The notes under the pieces were generated by a model, which saw only the letters and a list, made by a program, of their open reading frames with translations, was not told the DNA's origin and made no database searches. A stretch of 33,374 bases of DNA from Bacteroides_E sp964583185 (GTDB lineage Bacteria > Bacteroidota > Bacteroidia > Bacteroidales > Bacteroidaceae), in assembly GCA_964583185.1 (NCBI GenBank), contig CAZOVL010000025.1, forward strand, positions 1-33,374, in the 5' to 3' direction. Numbering within the stretch: position 1 is the first letter of the stretch; every line of letters starts with the position of its first letter. Positions 25,645-33,311 of the stretch are shown piece by piece. The translations under genes were made by a program, and so were the position numbers.

Positions 25645-26553
25645 TTAAAATCTTAATCCTCGCTTTTTCTTGCGTTGACGCTCTTTTTCTTCGTAGTCCA
25701 TTCTATTTGCAAATGCTATTTCATCAAAGTCCTCCCCATGTTGTTCCATAGTAGCTAAACTTGCCACAGATTCTAAGGAAGAGTCCGTTGATATAGGTTG
25801 AAGGATGATATTCTTTTGCTCTTGGCTATTCAGGTTTAGTTGATAATCAATCTTTGAATAACTAAACTGTCTATCCACTTTTGAGCCATTGAAAGAATAT
25901 TCTCCTTTGCTGAAAATAACTCCTTGCTTTTCATCTGTCTGTCCTTTGTATTTGAATTGCGTTTCAATACCTTGCTTCTGCAAAGCATTGGTAAGAGCAT
26001 CCCAGTTTTTACACTTTGGTAAAGTGTCTTTAATTGTATTATACACCTCATACTTTGTTTTGTCAGGCTCTTTTAGTCGATGCACTTTTACTCGTTCCTT
26101 GCCTGATGCAATGTAGAGCTCATGTTTCTCTGTTAGTTCTCTGCAAATCTTGGTACTTCTATGTCTATCATTCTTGTCAGATATGGTTTTGCCTTGATTA
26201 TCAATTCGATTGAAACAGATATGAATATGTGGGTGCTCTTTGTCAAAATGCCTTGCCACAATGTATTGAGTATCTTTAATACTCATTTTCTGTAGATATT
26301 CTCTCGCAACTTTTACCATCAATTCATCTGACAGTTTGCCAATATCATGAGCAGAAAAACTAAGCGAAATATGACAAACAGATTGTGCCAAATTAGGTTT
26401 CAATTTCACTTGAGCAACAAAACTCTGAATGACAGACGCTTTATCTTTCAGCCTCACATCTTGTGCATCCAATAGCTTTGTACCTTTCTTGTCATCCAAA
26501 ATGTATTTGACACAACCAGAAAAGCTTTTACCTTTTACAATTTTAGCTATCAT
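25645..26553 (-). CDS. mobA: MobA-type relaxase / mobilization nuclease
   Basis: A 302-residue relaxase of the Relaxase/MobA-VirD2 superfamily, which nicks oriT and stays bound to the 5' end during conjugal transfer. The metal-binding three-His motif is HPHIHICFNRI (107-117), preceded by His102 in ARHFD. The N-terminal MIAKIVKGKSFSGCVKYILD, typical of Bacteroides mobilization relaxases, holds Tyr17, the likely nicking tyrosine. The C-terminal part (about 175-302) is charged and probably binds DNA. Its start overlaps the mobC stop by 4 bases (ATGA), so translation is coupled. It is shorter than relaxases of self-transmissible elements and has no transfer genes nearby. The element must therefore use the conjugation machinery of another element. 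Confidence 0.9.
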   Translation of the reverse strand: MIAKIVKGKSFSGCVKYILDDKKGTKLLDAQDVRLKDKASVIQSFVAQVKLKPNLAQSVCHISLSFSAHDIGKLSDELMVKVAREYLQKMSIKDTQYIVARHFDKEHPHIHICFNRIDNQGKTISDKNDRHRSTKICRELTEKHELYIASGKERVKVHRLKEPDKTKYEVYNTIKDTLPKCKNWDALTNALQKQGIETQFKYKGQTDEKQGVIFSKGEYSFNGSKVDRQFSYSKIDYQLNLNSQEQKNIILQPISTDSSLESVASLATMEQHGEDFDEIAFANRMDYEEKERQRKKKRGLRF

Positions 26554-26900
26554 AGCCTTAGCTCTTTTAGTAAATTGTCGATACGCTCCATTAGCATTTC
26601 ACACTCATCTCGCACCATCGAATAACCTTGTACATTGGCACGATATGCAAGCTGATTGATGTTATTTGCCATGCCTGATAACTTTCGAATAGAATCAGCT
26701 TGCTCCACTGAAAGTCGCTCTTTGATGTAGCCAGTTGACAAACAATTCCTTACAAATTCGCTGACATTGCTACTTGCTTTCTTGACCTTTGCAAGCAATG
26801 AATAATACTCCCCTGTTTCTAATTTTACATTGATTCGGTAGGTCTTTTTCTTCCCCAATTCTTTCTTTGGGCGACCTCCTTTTGGTCTATCTTGAATCAT
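26550..26900 (-). CDS. mobC: MobC-type relaxosome accessory protein
   Basis: A 116-residue plasmid-mobilization protein of the MobC family, which binds oriT and helps the relaxase open the DNA. It has a basic N-terminal RPKGGRPKKELGKKKTYRIN, a ribbon-helix-helix-like region (VKLETGEYYSLLAKVKKASS, then VSEFVRNCL), and the C-terminal MobC block LSGMANNINQLAYRANVQGY. The start at 26898-26900 is preferred because it places the oriT-like repeat (26969-27006) outside the coding part. An upstream in-frame ATG at 27060-27062 overlaps the preceding stop by 4 bases and would add 54 residues translated from that region. Coupled initiation there cannot be ruled out. The gene overlaps mobA by 4 bases. Confidence 0.85.
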   Translation of the reverse strand: MIQDRPKGGRPKKELGKKKTYRINVKLETGEYYSLLAKVKKASSNVSEFVRNCLSTGYIKERLSVEQADSIRKLSGMANNINQLAYRANVQGYSMVRDECEMLMERIDNLLKELRL

Positions 26901-26968
26901 AATTTCACTCTTAGTTTTTAATTTCAGACCAACGGGATTCTCTCTTTCTGCACCCATCGGAAGCGGAG

Positions 26969-27006
26969 AGCAAGTAGTTTTGGGCATACCAAAACATAAA
27001 CTTGCT
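26969..27006. other. Putative oriT: two-step inverted repeat upstream of mobC
   Basis: Inner arms GTTTTGG (26977-26983) and CCAAAAC (26989-26995) flank GCATA. Outer arms AGCAAGT (26969-26975) and ACTTGCT (27000-27006) pair around them with short bulges of 1 and 4 nt. The position directly upstream of mobC-mobA is where oriT is found in Bacteroides mobilizable elements, and relaxase sites have such repeats next to nic. The nic position is not assigned. Confidence 0.55.
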
Positions 27007-27058
27007 ACGCTAAAATTTGAAATGAGATAGGGTATTCCACCCATCATGTTTTCACTCT

Positions 27059-27784
27059 TCATTTCCTTCTACTTTCTCCTTTCATGGGAATAAAATTGAA
27101 CATCATTTTCAGTCGGTCGCCAATCATCCCACCATAGTATTCATTGGATGACAAAGTCTCCCAAGTGAAGTTTGTAGTACCATGAGTTATCGAATTATTA
27201 TCGCTCCGAATACTCAATAATTCGGATACTGGATGAAGAATATTTCCAAAATCTTGCACTGTTTTCGCTTCCCTTCCAAACTCGTCAATGATGAGTGGAC
27301 GAAACTCGAAATTGCTAGAACTCTGTTTGATTAGTTGCTCCTGCAATTGGCTCGACTTGATAAATGTGATATTCGGAATCTGCAAAGCCAATCGCTTGAC
27401 GATGTAATTGTGAATCTGCAAATATGTTCCCATCAGGACAGTTTTTCCACAACCATATTTTCCCTGAAGCATGATTCCTTTTTCTAGATCTCCAGCAAAT
27501 GATGAATCTCTAGTGAGATACAAAAACAGCTGTTTGATGATGGGCTCATTGTGCTGGTCGAACTCAAAACTCTTGCGCTGATTTTGCTGAAGCAGAAAGT
27601 GAGTGCCAGAAGACAAAAACAAATTGCAAAACTCATCGAACGAAATCGGGAGTGGAACAAATCTCTGTTCTATCTTTTTCTTTTCACGGGATACTAATTC
27701 TTCAATGTCATTTTTTAGCATGTCGTAAAAACTGCCACTAGTCGAAGTCACTTCCCGAATAGACAAAACCTTTCTTTTTTCCAT
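27059..27784 (-). CDS. DnaC/IstB-like AAA+ ATPase
   Basis: A 241-residue AAA+ protein with Walker A GKYGCGKT (108-115) and Walker B PLIIDEFG (163-170). The sensor-like segment is HGTTNFTWETLSS, and GGMIGDRLKMMFNFIPM follows with an Arg-finger-like RL. This pattern fits the DnaC/DnaI helicase loaders and their relatives carried by phages and mobile elements. It would load a host replicative helicase at the element's origin. It lies in the operon after a winged-helix protein, whose 3' end it overlaps by 47 bp. An internal ATG (codon 22) would avoid the overlap, but the longer start keeps a natural basic N terminus. Together with the winged-helix gene it suggests the excised element can replicate; this is inferred. 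Confidence 0.8.
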   Translation of the reverse strand: MEKRKVLSIREVTSTSGSFYDMLKNDIEELVSREKKKIEQRFVPLPISFDEFCNLFLSSGTHFLLQQNQRKSFEFDQHNEPIIKQLFLYLTRDSSFAGDLEKGIMLQGKYGCGKTVLMGTYLQIHNYIVKRLALQIPNITFIKSSQLQEQLIKQSSSNFEFRPLIIDEFGREAKTVQDFGNILHPVSELLSIRSDNNSITHGTTNFTWETLSSNEYYGGMIGDRLKMMFNFIPMKGESRRK

Positions 27785-28127
27785 AAGTCTTTGTATTAGT
27801 ATTTTTATCTTTAGTCTTTATATAGTCTGAGAGTTTAGGGGTGAGGCTAGGTGTTAGAATCAGATACTTAGCTTTGCACCTATATCCACCCCCAATCGCA
27901 TAGTCTATGAGCTTTGCTTCTTTCAATTTTTGCTTCGCTGTTCGCAAAACTTGAGTTGAGAATCCCATATTTCCCATCATCTTCGAGTCTGCATATTCAA
28001 ACCATTCTGCCCAATAGGAACGATTGGCGAGATAGATCAAAAAGAAGTACAATTTGGCTTCATTGCCAGTGAACGATTCTTGCTCGTCTACTCGCCAAAA
28101 GTTGTTAAGTAATTCGTAGAGATTCAT
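27738..28127 (-). CDS. Winged-helix replication-type protein
   Basis: A 129-residue protein whose first ~85 residues look like the winged-helix domain of phage O/DnaD-type replication proteins. It opens with NNFWRVDEQESFTGNEAKLY, continues with FLIYLANRSYW, and has a recognition-helix-like GFSTQVLRTAKQKLKEAKLI followed by a GGGYRCK wing. The remainder is a Lys/Thr-rich tail. It starts by a 4-base overlap (ATGA) with the upstream HTH gene and overlaps the DnaC-like gene downstream, so the three are translated as a block. The pairing of a DnaD/O-like protein with a DnaC-like loader is common in phages and integrative elements. The origin it would bind is not identified. Confidence 0.7.
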   Translation of the reverse strand: MNLYELLNNFWRVDEQESFTGNEAKLYFFLIYLANRSYWAEWFEYADSKMMGNMGFSTQVLRTAKQKLKEAKLIDYAIGGGYRCKAKYLILTPSLTPKLSDYIKTKDKNTNTKTYGKKKGFVYSGSDFD

Positions 28128-28468
28128 CGCCTTCTATTTTTAGGATACATTTCAGCTTCTATTTCTGCTCTCATGTCTTCCACAGTTTTACGTTTTCCTT
28201 TGGCAATCCATTCTATCAACTCATCCTCAAAGAAGAAAAGTTTCTTTCCTCGTTTGTAACTTGGCAACAATCCTTTTCGGACTAAAGCGTAAATAGTAGG
28301 TTTGGCTTTTTGGATAATGCGACAAGCTTCATCAATGTCGATGGGCATCCTTTTTTCGGGAGTAGTAATTTTCTTTTCAGCTATCAAAGTTTTCAACTCT
28401 GATACCGATTGAATTAGATAAGCCACCGCCTCGGGCAACTTGTCAAATGTAATTTCTGTACACGTCAT
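28124..28468 (-). CDS. Excisionase-like HTH_17 DNA-binding protein
   Basis: A 114-residue protein with a MerR/excisionase-type helix-turn-helix (HTH_17). The core is MPIDIDEACRIIQKAKPTIY and then ALVRKGLLPSYKRGKKLFF (about 42-85), ending in the usual DELIEWI helix. The N-terminal 40 residues are helical and the C terminus is charged. In Bacteroides integrative elements this gene heads the replication/mobilization operon and acts as excisionase or operon regulator. A consensus promoter lies 27 bp upstream (28495-28525). The stop overlaps the next start by 4 bases. Excisionase versus simple repressor cannot be told from the sequence. Confidence 0.8.
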   Translation of the reverse strand: MTCTEITFDKLPEAVAYLIQSVSELKTLIAEKKITTPEKRMPIDIDEACRIIQKAKPTIYALVRKGLLPSYKRGKKLFFFEDELIEWIAKGKRKTVEDMRAEIEAEMYPKNRRR

Positions 28469-28494
28469 AATTTTTGGTTTTAATTAATGATGTG

Positions 28495-28525
28495 CAAGTG
28501 TACGAGGTGATATAAAGGGGACAAA
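28495..28525 (-). promoter_or_regulatory. Promoter of the replication/mobilization operon
   Basis: On the minus strand TTTG (28525-28522), a 19-bp spacer and TACACTTG (28502-28495) match the Bacteroides consensus with one mismatch. The HTH gene starts 27 bp downstream. The region 28526-28663 beyond it has no visible gene. Confidence 0.6.
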
Positions 28526-28663
28526 CATCACCCAAAAATCTCTTCTAGTTGGTGCTTGATAGTAATATTAGTGTTGATAATCAGTAGTGTAGCAGTGATG
28601 ATTTGTTGGAGATATACATTTTCGACAAACTTTGCTCCAATATCTGCTGTGGCAAGTGCTGTT

Positions 28664-29341
28664 TTAGAGGATTATATCCTTCTTCAATTCTATTTTACAT
28701 GCTCCTTCGTCAAATGTCAACTTCTTTCTGATGGTTGTTGAGTCAATATCTGATAGTTGTTTATTGAAAACAATCTTTAGAAAATGTACAATATCTTCCT
28801 GCTTGTTTTTCTTGATAGGTTTGAAGTAATTCCAACTATTCCAACCATAATGGTAGAGGTCGATATTTGTTAGCTCTTTAATTGATATTACTTTAGAAGA
28901 TTTCAAATCAATGTCATAGAGATAATCAGAAAGAGCAGAACAAATGACTTTTATATTCTCATTGGATGTGTAAGGAGCAAAGGTTTCTTGAGTGTATTTG
29001 ATAGCATTGTCAAGTGCTAGTGTGTATTGTTGATATTGATCGAGTTGATATTGTTCTCGTATTGAGTCTAAAGTTTGTCCCTCTTCTTCTATTGTTTGAT
29101 TTATTACCTCTTCTAATGTATCTTTCTTTTCAATTGGCTTGCCTACAATGTGTTGTAGTAATTCGATATAAGAGATGAAAAATAGAATGCCAATAACCAA
29201 CACAATGAAAAATACAGTATTAGCCCCAAAGTCATCAAACCCTTGAGAAAGGAAAAAGTAGCGACTAAGCAATGCCAAAACTGCTATTCCCATAGTGCCA
29301 CAAACTATTAGCGTTATGTTATTTATATCCTTGTAATTCAT
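28664..29341 (-). CDS. Two-helix membrane protein, unknown function
   Basis: A 225-residue protein with two membrane helices near the N terminus (about 9-31 and 42-62). A long, acidic, probably cytoplasmic part follows, beginning with a helical stretch (EEVINQTIEEEGQTLDSIRE) and ending in an unfamiliar domain with a Trp/Tyr-rich patch (DLYHYGWNSWNYFKPIKKNK). I do not recognise the family. It starts 6 bp after the HEAT-like gene, as the third gene of a tight cluster with two other unknowns inside the mobile element. It is probably cargo rather than transfer machinery. Confidence 0.65.
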   Translation of the reverse strand: MNYKDINNITLIVCGTMGIAVLALLSRYFFLSQGFDDFGANTVFFIVLVIGILFFISYIELLQHIVGKPIEKKDTLEEVINQTIEEEGQTLDSIREQYQLDQYQQYTLALDNAIKYTQETFAPYTSNENIKVICSALSDYLYDIDLKSSKVISIKELTNIDLYHYGWNSWNYFKPIKKNKQEDIVHFLKIVFNKQLSDIDSTTIRKKLTFDEGACKIELKKDIIL

Positions 29342-29347
29342 CGAATA

Positions 29348-29881
29348 TTATATTATTTGTAAAGATTTTCCCTTTACCATTGCTTTCAAAATGTTCTTTT
29401 TGGTAGCACTCATTGCAGGCGATAAATCTCTCTCCATTGTTTCCAAAGTGATTCTCAATTCTTGCGACAACTCAGGAATTGGGCGACAAAGTTCATAGGC
29501 AATTTTCATACAAGTAGCCTGAACGGCATGAGGCTCACTTGCTGAGATCATGCTCTCTAAACAGAAGTCGAGAAAATCGACACGTGGCGGATTTGCCATT
29601 GGCTGACGATAAATAAGTGAGAGCAAAACTCGCTTTTTACCATTGTGAGTACATTGCATCAACTCATCAATCAATTTGTCTTGCTTGGAATATAGCCAAC
29701 GATTTTCCCCAAGCGAAAAGTGCGTCATTGCCCACGTCGCTTGATATGCTACATACTCATCTTCGTCAAAAATCAAATCGAACAATTCTTGTTTTCGAGC
29801 ATCCTTGCCTTGTGTGAGATATCCTATTTCATAAATATCTTCCATTCCAATACGTGTGGATAATTTTGTTTTGAAGTTCAT
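29348..29881 (-). CDS. HEAT-repeat-like helical protein, unknown function
   Basis: A 177-residue soluble protein made of paired helices. Segments such as KQELFDLIFDEDEYVAYQAT, then WAMTHFSL, and later PHAVQATCMKIAYELCR have the spacing of HEAT/ARM-type repeats (roughly 30-40 residues each, at about 25-65 and 95-150). It has no catalytic motif and no signal peptide. The start codon directly follows the stop of the upstream membrane-protein gene, and the next gene begins 6 bp after its end, so the three are co-translated. HEAT-like proteins of this size act as binding scaffolds and sometimes as immunity proteins. The partner is unknown. Confidence 0.6.
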   Translation of the reverse strand: MNFKTKLSTRIGMEDIYEIGYLTQGKDARKQELFDLIFDEDEYVAYQATWAMTHFSLGENRWLYSKQDKLIDELMQCTHNGKKRVLLSLIYRQPMANPPRVDFLDFCLESMISASEPHAVQATCMKIAYELCRPIPELSQELRITLETMERDLSPAMSATKKNILKAMVKGKSLQII

Positions 29882-30478
29882 TTATAAATCTTTATGTGAT
29901 ATTGATTTATTGTACTCATCTCTCATTTTCTTAATCACATCAATCGGTATCTCCCTCTCTGAATCGACTACTTTTTCTCCATTATTCAAGTAGAATTGTA
30001 TAGGGTAGTTACCAGTTGCTTTGTCTAAGTCCAACTCTACACCTAGCTCTAGAGCTTCTTCTTTGGAATAAAAATCCTCTCCTGATTGATAGCAAAATTG
30101 AATTTTATCAAAATGATTAATCGCCTTTATTGATTTAAATGGTTTGTTGACTTGTTCATACTCAAGACTATTAGAATATAATGTAAATATTTCTATTCCT
30201 TTCTTTCTCCACCAGTAGTTTGAAAAAAAGTAAAGGATCAAGAAAATTTCAAGAATAAGAACAATAGTATTAGCAATAATATATCCCATTGTTATTTCAA
30301 GTATTGAAAACACCAACACTTGAAAGCCTATATGAAATATGAGTAAACTACTAAATAGTATCAGTCCACCAAGATGAAATAGTGGTAAATCTCTTTGAGC
30401 CTCAATAATCAATCTTAGAGAACCATCACTTTTCTCTAAGGTATATGGATGCTTTGTTTGGGTGCATTCTTTAATCAT
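29882..30478 (-). CDS. Membrane protein with two helices, unknown function
   Basis: A 198-residue protein. After a short polar N terminus it has two hydrophobic stretches (about 33-58, LFHLGGLILFSSLLIFHIGF, and 62-88, ending ILEIFLILYFFSNYWW), then a soluble part of about 110 residues with alternating beta-like segments. I do not recognise the family; the layout (two N-terminal helices, then a beta-rich domain) resembles bacterial PH-like membrane proteins. It is the first gene of the cluster of three unknowns. No consensus promoter was found just upstream. Confidence 0.62.
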   Translation of the reverse strand: MIKECTQTKHPYTLEKSDGSLRLIIEAQRDLPLFHLGGLILFSSLLIFHIGFQVLVFSILEITMGYIIANTIVLILEIFLILYFFSNYWWRKKGIEIFTLYSNSLEYEQVNKPFKSIKAINHFDKIQFCYQSGEDFYSKEEALELGVELDLDKATGNYPIQFYLNNGEKVVDSEREIPIDVIKKMRDEYNKSISHKDL

Positions 30479-30558
30479 ATAACTTCAAATTTGTTTGTAT
30501 TACTAATTCAATCATTCTGTTGAACTTGTAACGAATTCTTACAAGTTGGTATTACTGT

Positions 30559-30897
30559 GATGCTATCAAATGACACTATCATGAGTAATTTGCTATGTTT
30601 CTTTGTACGGCTCTATTGCCTTCTTGGCGAACTGTCAAGTATTCCTTGACAGTTGCTTTCTTATCAAGTTCGCCTTCTTTAAATACGTTATTTACATGTA
30701 AACTAACGTTTTGCTTAGTAGACTGAAACAGTTCTATCAGCTGTGATTGCGATAACCATACTGAATCATTTTCTAACTTTACATCCAACTGCGTAGTACC
30801 ATTAGCTGTTTTTAAATTACAATCTCACTATTGTTTATTTTATTCTTTTCCATAACTTATATATTCTTTCTTGATGCAATCAAATGATACTATCATA
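30559..30897. repeat. Pair of 25-bp direct repeats flanking a broken rhuM gene
   Basis: The copies at 30559-30583 and 30873-30897 agree at 22 of 25 positions, with starts 314 bp apart. Each holds a near-palindrome: ATGATACTATCAT in the right copy is perfect around one central base, and the left copy has one change. The right copy overlaps the stop codon of the integrase gene (30893-30895), and the left copy overlaps the point where the rhuM reading frame ends. This could be a recombination site and its partner, or the result of a duplication. Confidence 0.75.
30579..30853 (-). pseudogene. rhuM-like gene, frameshifted and truncated
   Basis: This resembles the N terminus of RhuM-family proteins (virulence RhuM/Fic-Doc-associated DNA-binding domain): DVKLENDSVWLSQSQLIELF, then FKEGELDKKATVKEYLTV. 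An ATG at 30851-30853 opens MEKNKINNSEIVI and then meets TAA. One added base in the following A run would restore a typical IVIYKTANGTTQLDV. The frame then ends at 30579, after VQRNIANY, where family members continue for some 200 residues. The gene therefore has both a 1-base deletion and a lost 3' part. Its ends coincide with the direct repeats at 30559-30583 and 30873-30897. Confidence 0.75.
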
Positions 30898-31996
30898 GCA
30901 AACTAATTCTATTTGCAGATTCTCTTTTCTTTGAATTTACTAAATCTGCATAAATTTGAGTAGTAGATACATTTTTATGCGTGAGCATTTTACTCACAGT
31001 ATAAATGTCTGTACCTAAGGCTATTTGAAGGGTAGCAAACGTGTGCCGAAAGCAATGATAGGTTATGTGCTTTGTTATTCCAGCACTAGCTACCCATGCT
31101 TTTAATGGTTGTTGAGTCATACTTCTTTGCAATCCTTGGAACACTTTCCCTTTTTTACGTTCTCCACACCATTGCAACGCCTCATCACTGATAGGGAGTG
31201 TTGTTTCCGTTTCCGTTTTTTCTGTTCTAATTCGCATACAATAGCCACCCTCTGAAGCTGGCTCAATCTCATTCCATGTCAATTTCAACACATCACTGAT
31301 TCGCAACCCAGTCATACACGAAAAGATAGATGCAGATTTTAGAACTGGAATATCACAAGGTGTATTTGCTAAAGTTTTCAATTCGTCCAAAGTCAAATAC
31401 TCTTTCTTCACATCAGTAGTTTCAATAGCATCTAAAAAGTCATTCAAGTTTTCTCTAAAGAATTTTTCTTTGTAGGCTACTTTCAACAAAGCTCTAAAGG
31501 TAGAAAAATATCCTGATGCCGAATTTTGAGAGATTCTCATGTTTTTGTTTTTCAACTGCTTTGCATTCAGTAGAAAATCTCTAAACCGATTGCACAGATC
31601 AACTGTAACATCTCCAAAAGTACATTTTCCTTTCACAAAGTTAGAAAAGTGCATATATACTTTCATCCATTTTTGGTCTTTCTTTTCTGCCTTGTCCTTG
31701 AAATAGAGTAGGAAGTCAGATTTCGCTTTGTTCTTATCCAAAAAGCCAAACTCCTCGTTGATAATGGATTGAACCCGAATACTTCTGATAGCCTCCGCTT
31801 TCATCAACATTTCATTGTTGTATTCTTTCTGAATCTCATTAGCAGGCTTAGCATAAATATAAATACCTAGATACTCCCTGCGTGTCATCTTCATCGAATG
31901 AGGATCACGAATTGCAGGGTAGAAATCGAGGTATAGACTAATCCGTCCTTTGGTCATATCCCTCTGTCTGAGATGAACTTTCGTAATTGTAGTCAT
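30893..31996 (-). CDS. int: Tyrosine integrase of the mobilizable element
   Basis: A 367-residue phage-type integrase with an N-terminal arm-binding domain (about 1-80), a SAM-like core-binding domain (about 90-190) and a catalytic domain. Catalytic residues are Arg232 in TGLRISD, a basic hairpin near Lys260 (RTEKTETET), His314/Arg317 in HCFRHTF, His340 in LTHKN and the nucleophile Tyr349 in TTQIYADL. All are present, so it should be active. It starts 1 bp after the stop of the HTH gene and is driven by the promoter at 33019-33048. It would integrate and excise the element that carries the mob genes to its left. Attachment sites are not proven; the palindromic repeat at its 3' end is one candidate. 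Confidence 0.92.
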   Translation of the reverse strand: MTTITKVHLRQRDMTKGRISLYLDFYPAIRDPHSMKMTRREYLGIYIYAKPANEIQKEYNNEMLMKAEAIRSIRVQSIINEEFGFLDKNKAKSDFLLYFKDKAEKKDQKWMKVYMHFSNFVKGKCTFGDVTVDLCNRFRDFLLNAKQLKNKNMRISQNSASGYFSTFRALLKVAYKEKFFRENLNDFLDAIETTDVKKEYLTLDELKTLANTPCDIPVLKSASIFSCMTGLRISDVLKLTWNEIEPASEGGYCMRIRTEKTETETTLPISDEALQWCGERKKGKVFQGLQRSMTQQPLKAWVASAGITKHITYHCFRHTFATLQIALGTDIYTVSKMLTHKNVSTTQIYADLVNSKKRESANRISLL

Positions 31997-31997
31997 A

Positions 31998-32957
31998 TTA
32001 TTGTGTTATTTGAGGGTTGAATAAATTGTCTAATTCTGTTTTTGATATCTTTATATATCGCCCTTCTTTCACTTTCGTGATATTGTGATATTTGATATAA
32101 TGATAGAGAGCATCACGAGTGAGATCGAACTTTTGCATCGCTTCTTGCACTGAATAATATTCCTCTTGCACTGGTTCAGCATAACCTTTAGCAACCTCAA
32201 AGTCATGTTTAGAGTAGAGTGTCTTGCGTCCATCTCGTTTCTTGGGAATCTGATTTTCGGAAACAAAACTGTAAATTGCATTTGTTGTCAATCCATATTT
32301 TTGCATAATGTCCTCTACTGAATACCATTCCTCAATATCTTGATGTTCGTTATAACCAGCTTTCTCAAAATATTTATCAACGTGTGATCTACTGATGTAG
32401 GACTTGCCTCTTATCAATGTTTTAGGAATTTCATTCTCTCTAATAATTTTATACAACCAAGATTCTTTGATGTCATACTTCTCTTTGATTTCCTCTACAG
32501 TGTAAAACTCAGTTAAGGGTTTCTGCTCCACACTCGGTTTAGCTTTCGATTCATATTCTTGGGCATTGTCAAACATAGCATCAATATCGGAACGGCGAAT
32601 AAAAGTTTTACCATCCATCTGTACAGCTTTCAATCTTCCTCTTTTCAAATATCGATAAATAGTAGTGCGTTCCACACTAAGTAGAAAAGCTGTTTCTATA
32701 ACTGATAGAAATTCCTTATGCTCTATTTTTTCATACTCAGCACTCAAGCGTTCCATCTCTTGCATGGTCGAATAATTAATTCCAACTATTTTGAAACTTC
32801 TGTTTGAAGCTGAAGAAGTATTCAACTCTTCTTTCTTACGTTGTTTGTAAGATCTAGAGTTGCATTGGTGTGAACAAAATCGAGTCGTTGTCCTTTGTGC
32901 AGTAAAAGTATTACCACAATGCTCACATAGTTTAATTATTTCTCTTTTTACAGACAT
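31998..32957 (-). CDS. Zinc-finger protein with four tandem excisionase-type HTH units
   Basis: A 319-residue DNA-binding protein. The N terminus has a possible zinc site, Cys11/Cys14/Cys28/Cys32 (CEHCGNTF, RFCSHQC). Then come four related HTH_17 units of about 50 residues, at about 82-130 (FLSVIETAFLLSVERTTIYR), 150-198 (FYTVEEIKEKYDIKESWLYK), 210-258 (WYSVEDIMQKYGLTTNAIYS) and 266-313 (YYSVQEAMQKFDLTRDALYH). Units 2-4 resemble one another most, as if by recent internal duplication. It is the first gene of an operon with the integrase. Multiple contacts would let one molecule bind an extended or repeated DNA site, fitting a directionality factor or regulator of the integrase. An inverted repeat at its own promoter (32999-33015) suggests self-control. 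The role is inferred. Confidence 0.82.
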   Translation of the reverse strand: MSVKREIIKLCEHCGNTFTAQRTTTRFCSHQCNSRSYKQRKKEELNTSSASNRSFKIVGINYSTMQEMERLSAEYEKIEHKEFLSVIETAFLLSVERTTIYRYLKRGRLKAVQMDGKTFIRRSDIDAMFDNAQEYESKAKPSVEQKPLTEFYTVEEIKEKYDIKESWLYKIIRENEIPKTLIRGKSYISRSHVDKYFEKAGYNEHQDIEEWYSVEDIMQKYGLTTNAIYSFVSENQIPKKRDGRKTLYSKHDFEVAKGYAEPVQEEYYSVQEAMQKFDLTRDALYHYIKYHNITKVKEGRYIKISKTELDNLFNPQITQ

Positions 32958-32998
32958 ATTATTTCCTTGTTTCGCCCATTTTTTGTTGCTTCATGCAT

Positions 32999-33015
32999 CA
33001 CCATGTTGCATGGTG
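32999..33015. promoter_or_regulatory. Inverted-repeat operator at the integrase-operon start site
   Basis: The arms CACCAT and ATGGTG flank GTTGC. Outer TGCA boxes (32994-32997 and 33017-33020) extend the symmetry imperfectly. The repeat lies at and just downstream of the predicted transcription start, between the -7 element and the HTH gene, where a bound repressor would block transcription. Confidence 0.5.
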
Positions 33016-33018
33016 TTG

Positions 33019-33048
33019 CAAATGTATATAATCTTGGTATTAAAACAA
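33019..33048 (-). promoter_or_regulatory. Promoter of the HTH-integrase operon
   Basis: On the minus strand TTG (33048-33046), a 19-bp spacer and TACATTTG (33026-33019) match the Bacteroides consensus exactly. The HTH gene starts about 60 bp downstream. Confidence 0.7.
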
Positions 33049-33148
33049 TGCGTAAATTCTAGATTTTAACTATTCGGTACAAGAATGCGTCAAAATTCAT
33101 CAAAACAACCATTGTTATTGATAGACAAAGATAGAGCAAGGCAAAAGA

Positions 33149-33173
33149 AAAGCCACTATAAAATAGTGGCTTT
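33149..33173. terminator. Hairpin terminator, probably bidirectional
   Basis: The arms AAAGCCACTAT and ATAGTGGCTTT are perfect complements with an AAA loop. On the minus strand it is followed by TTTTCTTTTG-like sequence, so it could stop transcripts entering the element from the right. Confidence 0.7.
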
Positions 33174-33311
33174 CTGATGTTTGATAATTATTTTCGATTA
33201 ATGCTGATTAGTTATTATTTGCCGATGCAAAATGTGAAGAAAATGCTCTAACACTCTGAATACAAACAATATACAAGAATTTTTCAAATTGTTGGTGACA
33301 ATGTAGTGTCA

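Noticed and set aside
28556..28741. Plus-strand open frame of 61 codons
   Set aside because: It overlaps the 3' end of the minus-strand membrane-protein gene and has only a hydrophobic run without a domain; not supported as a gene.
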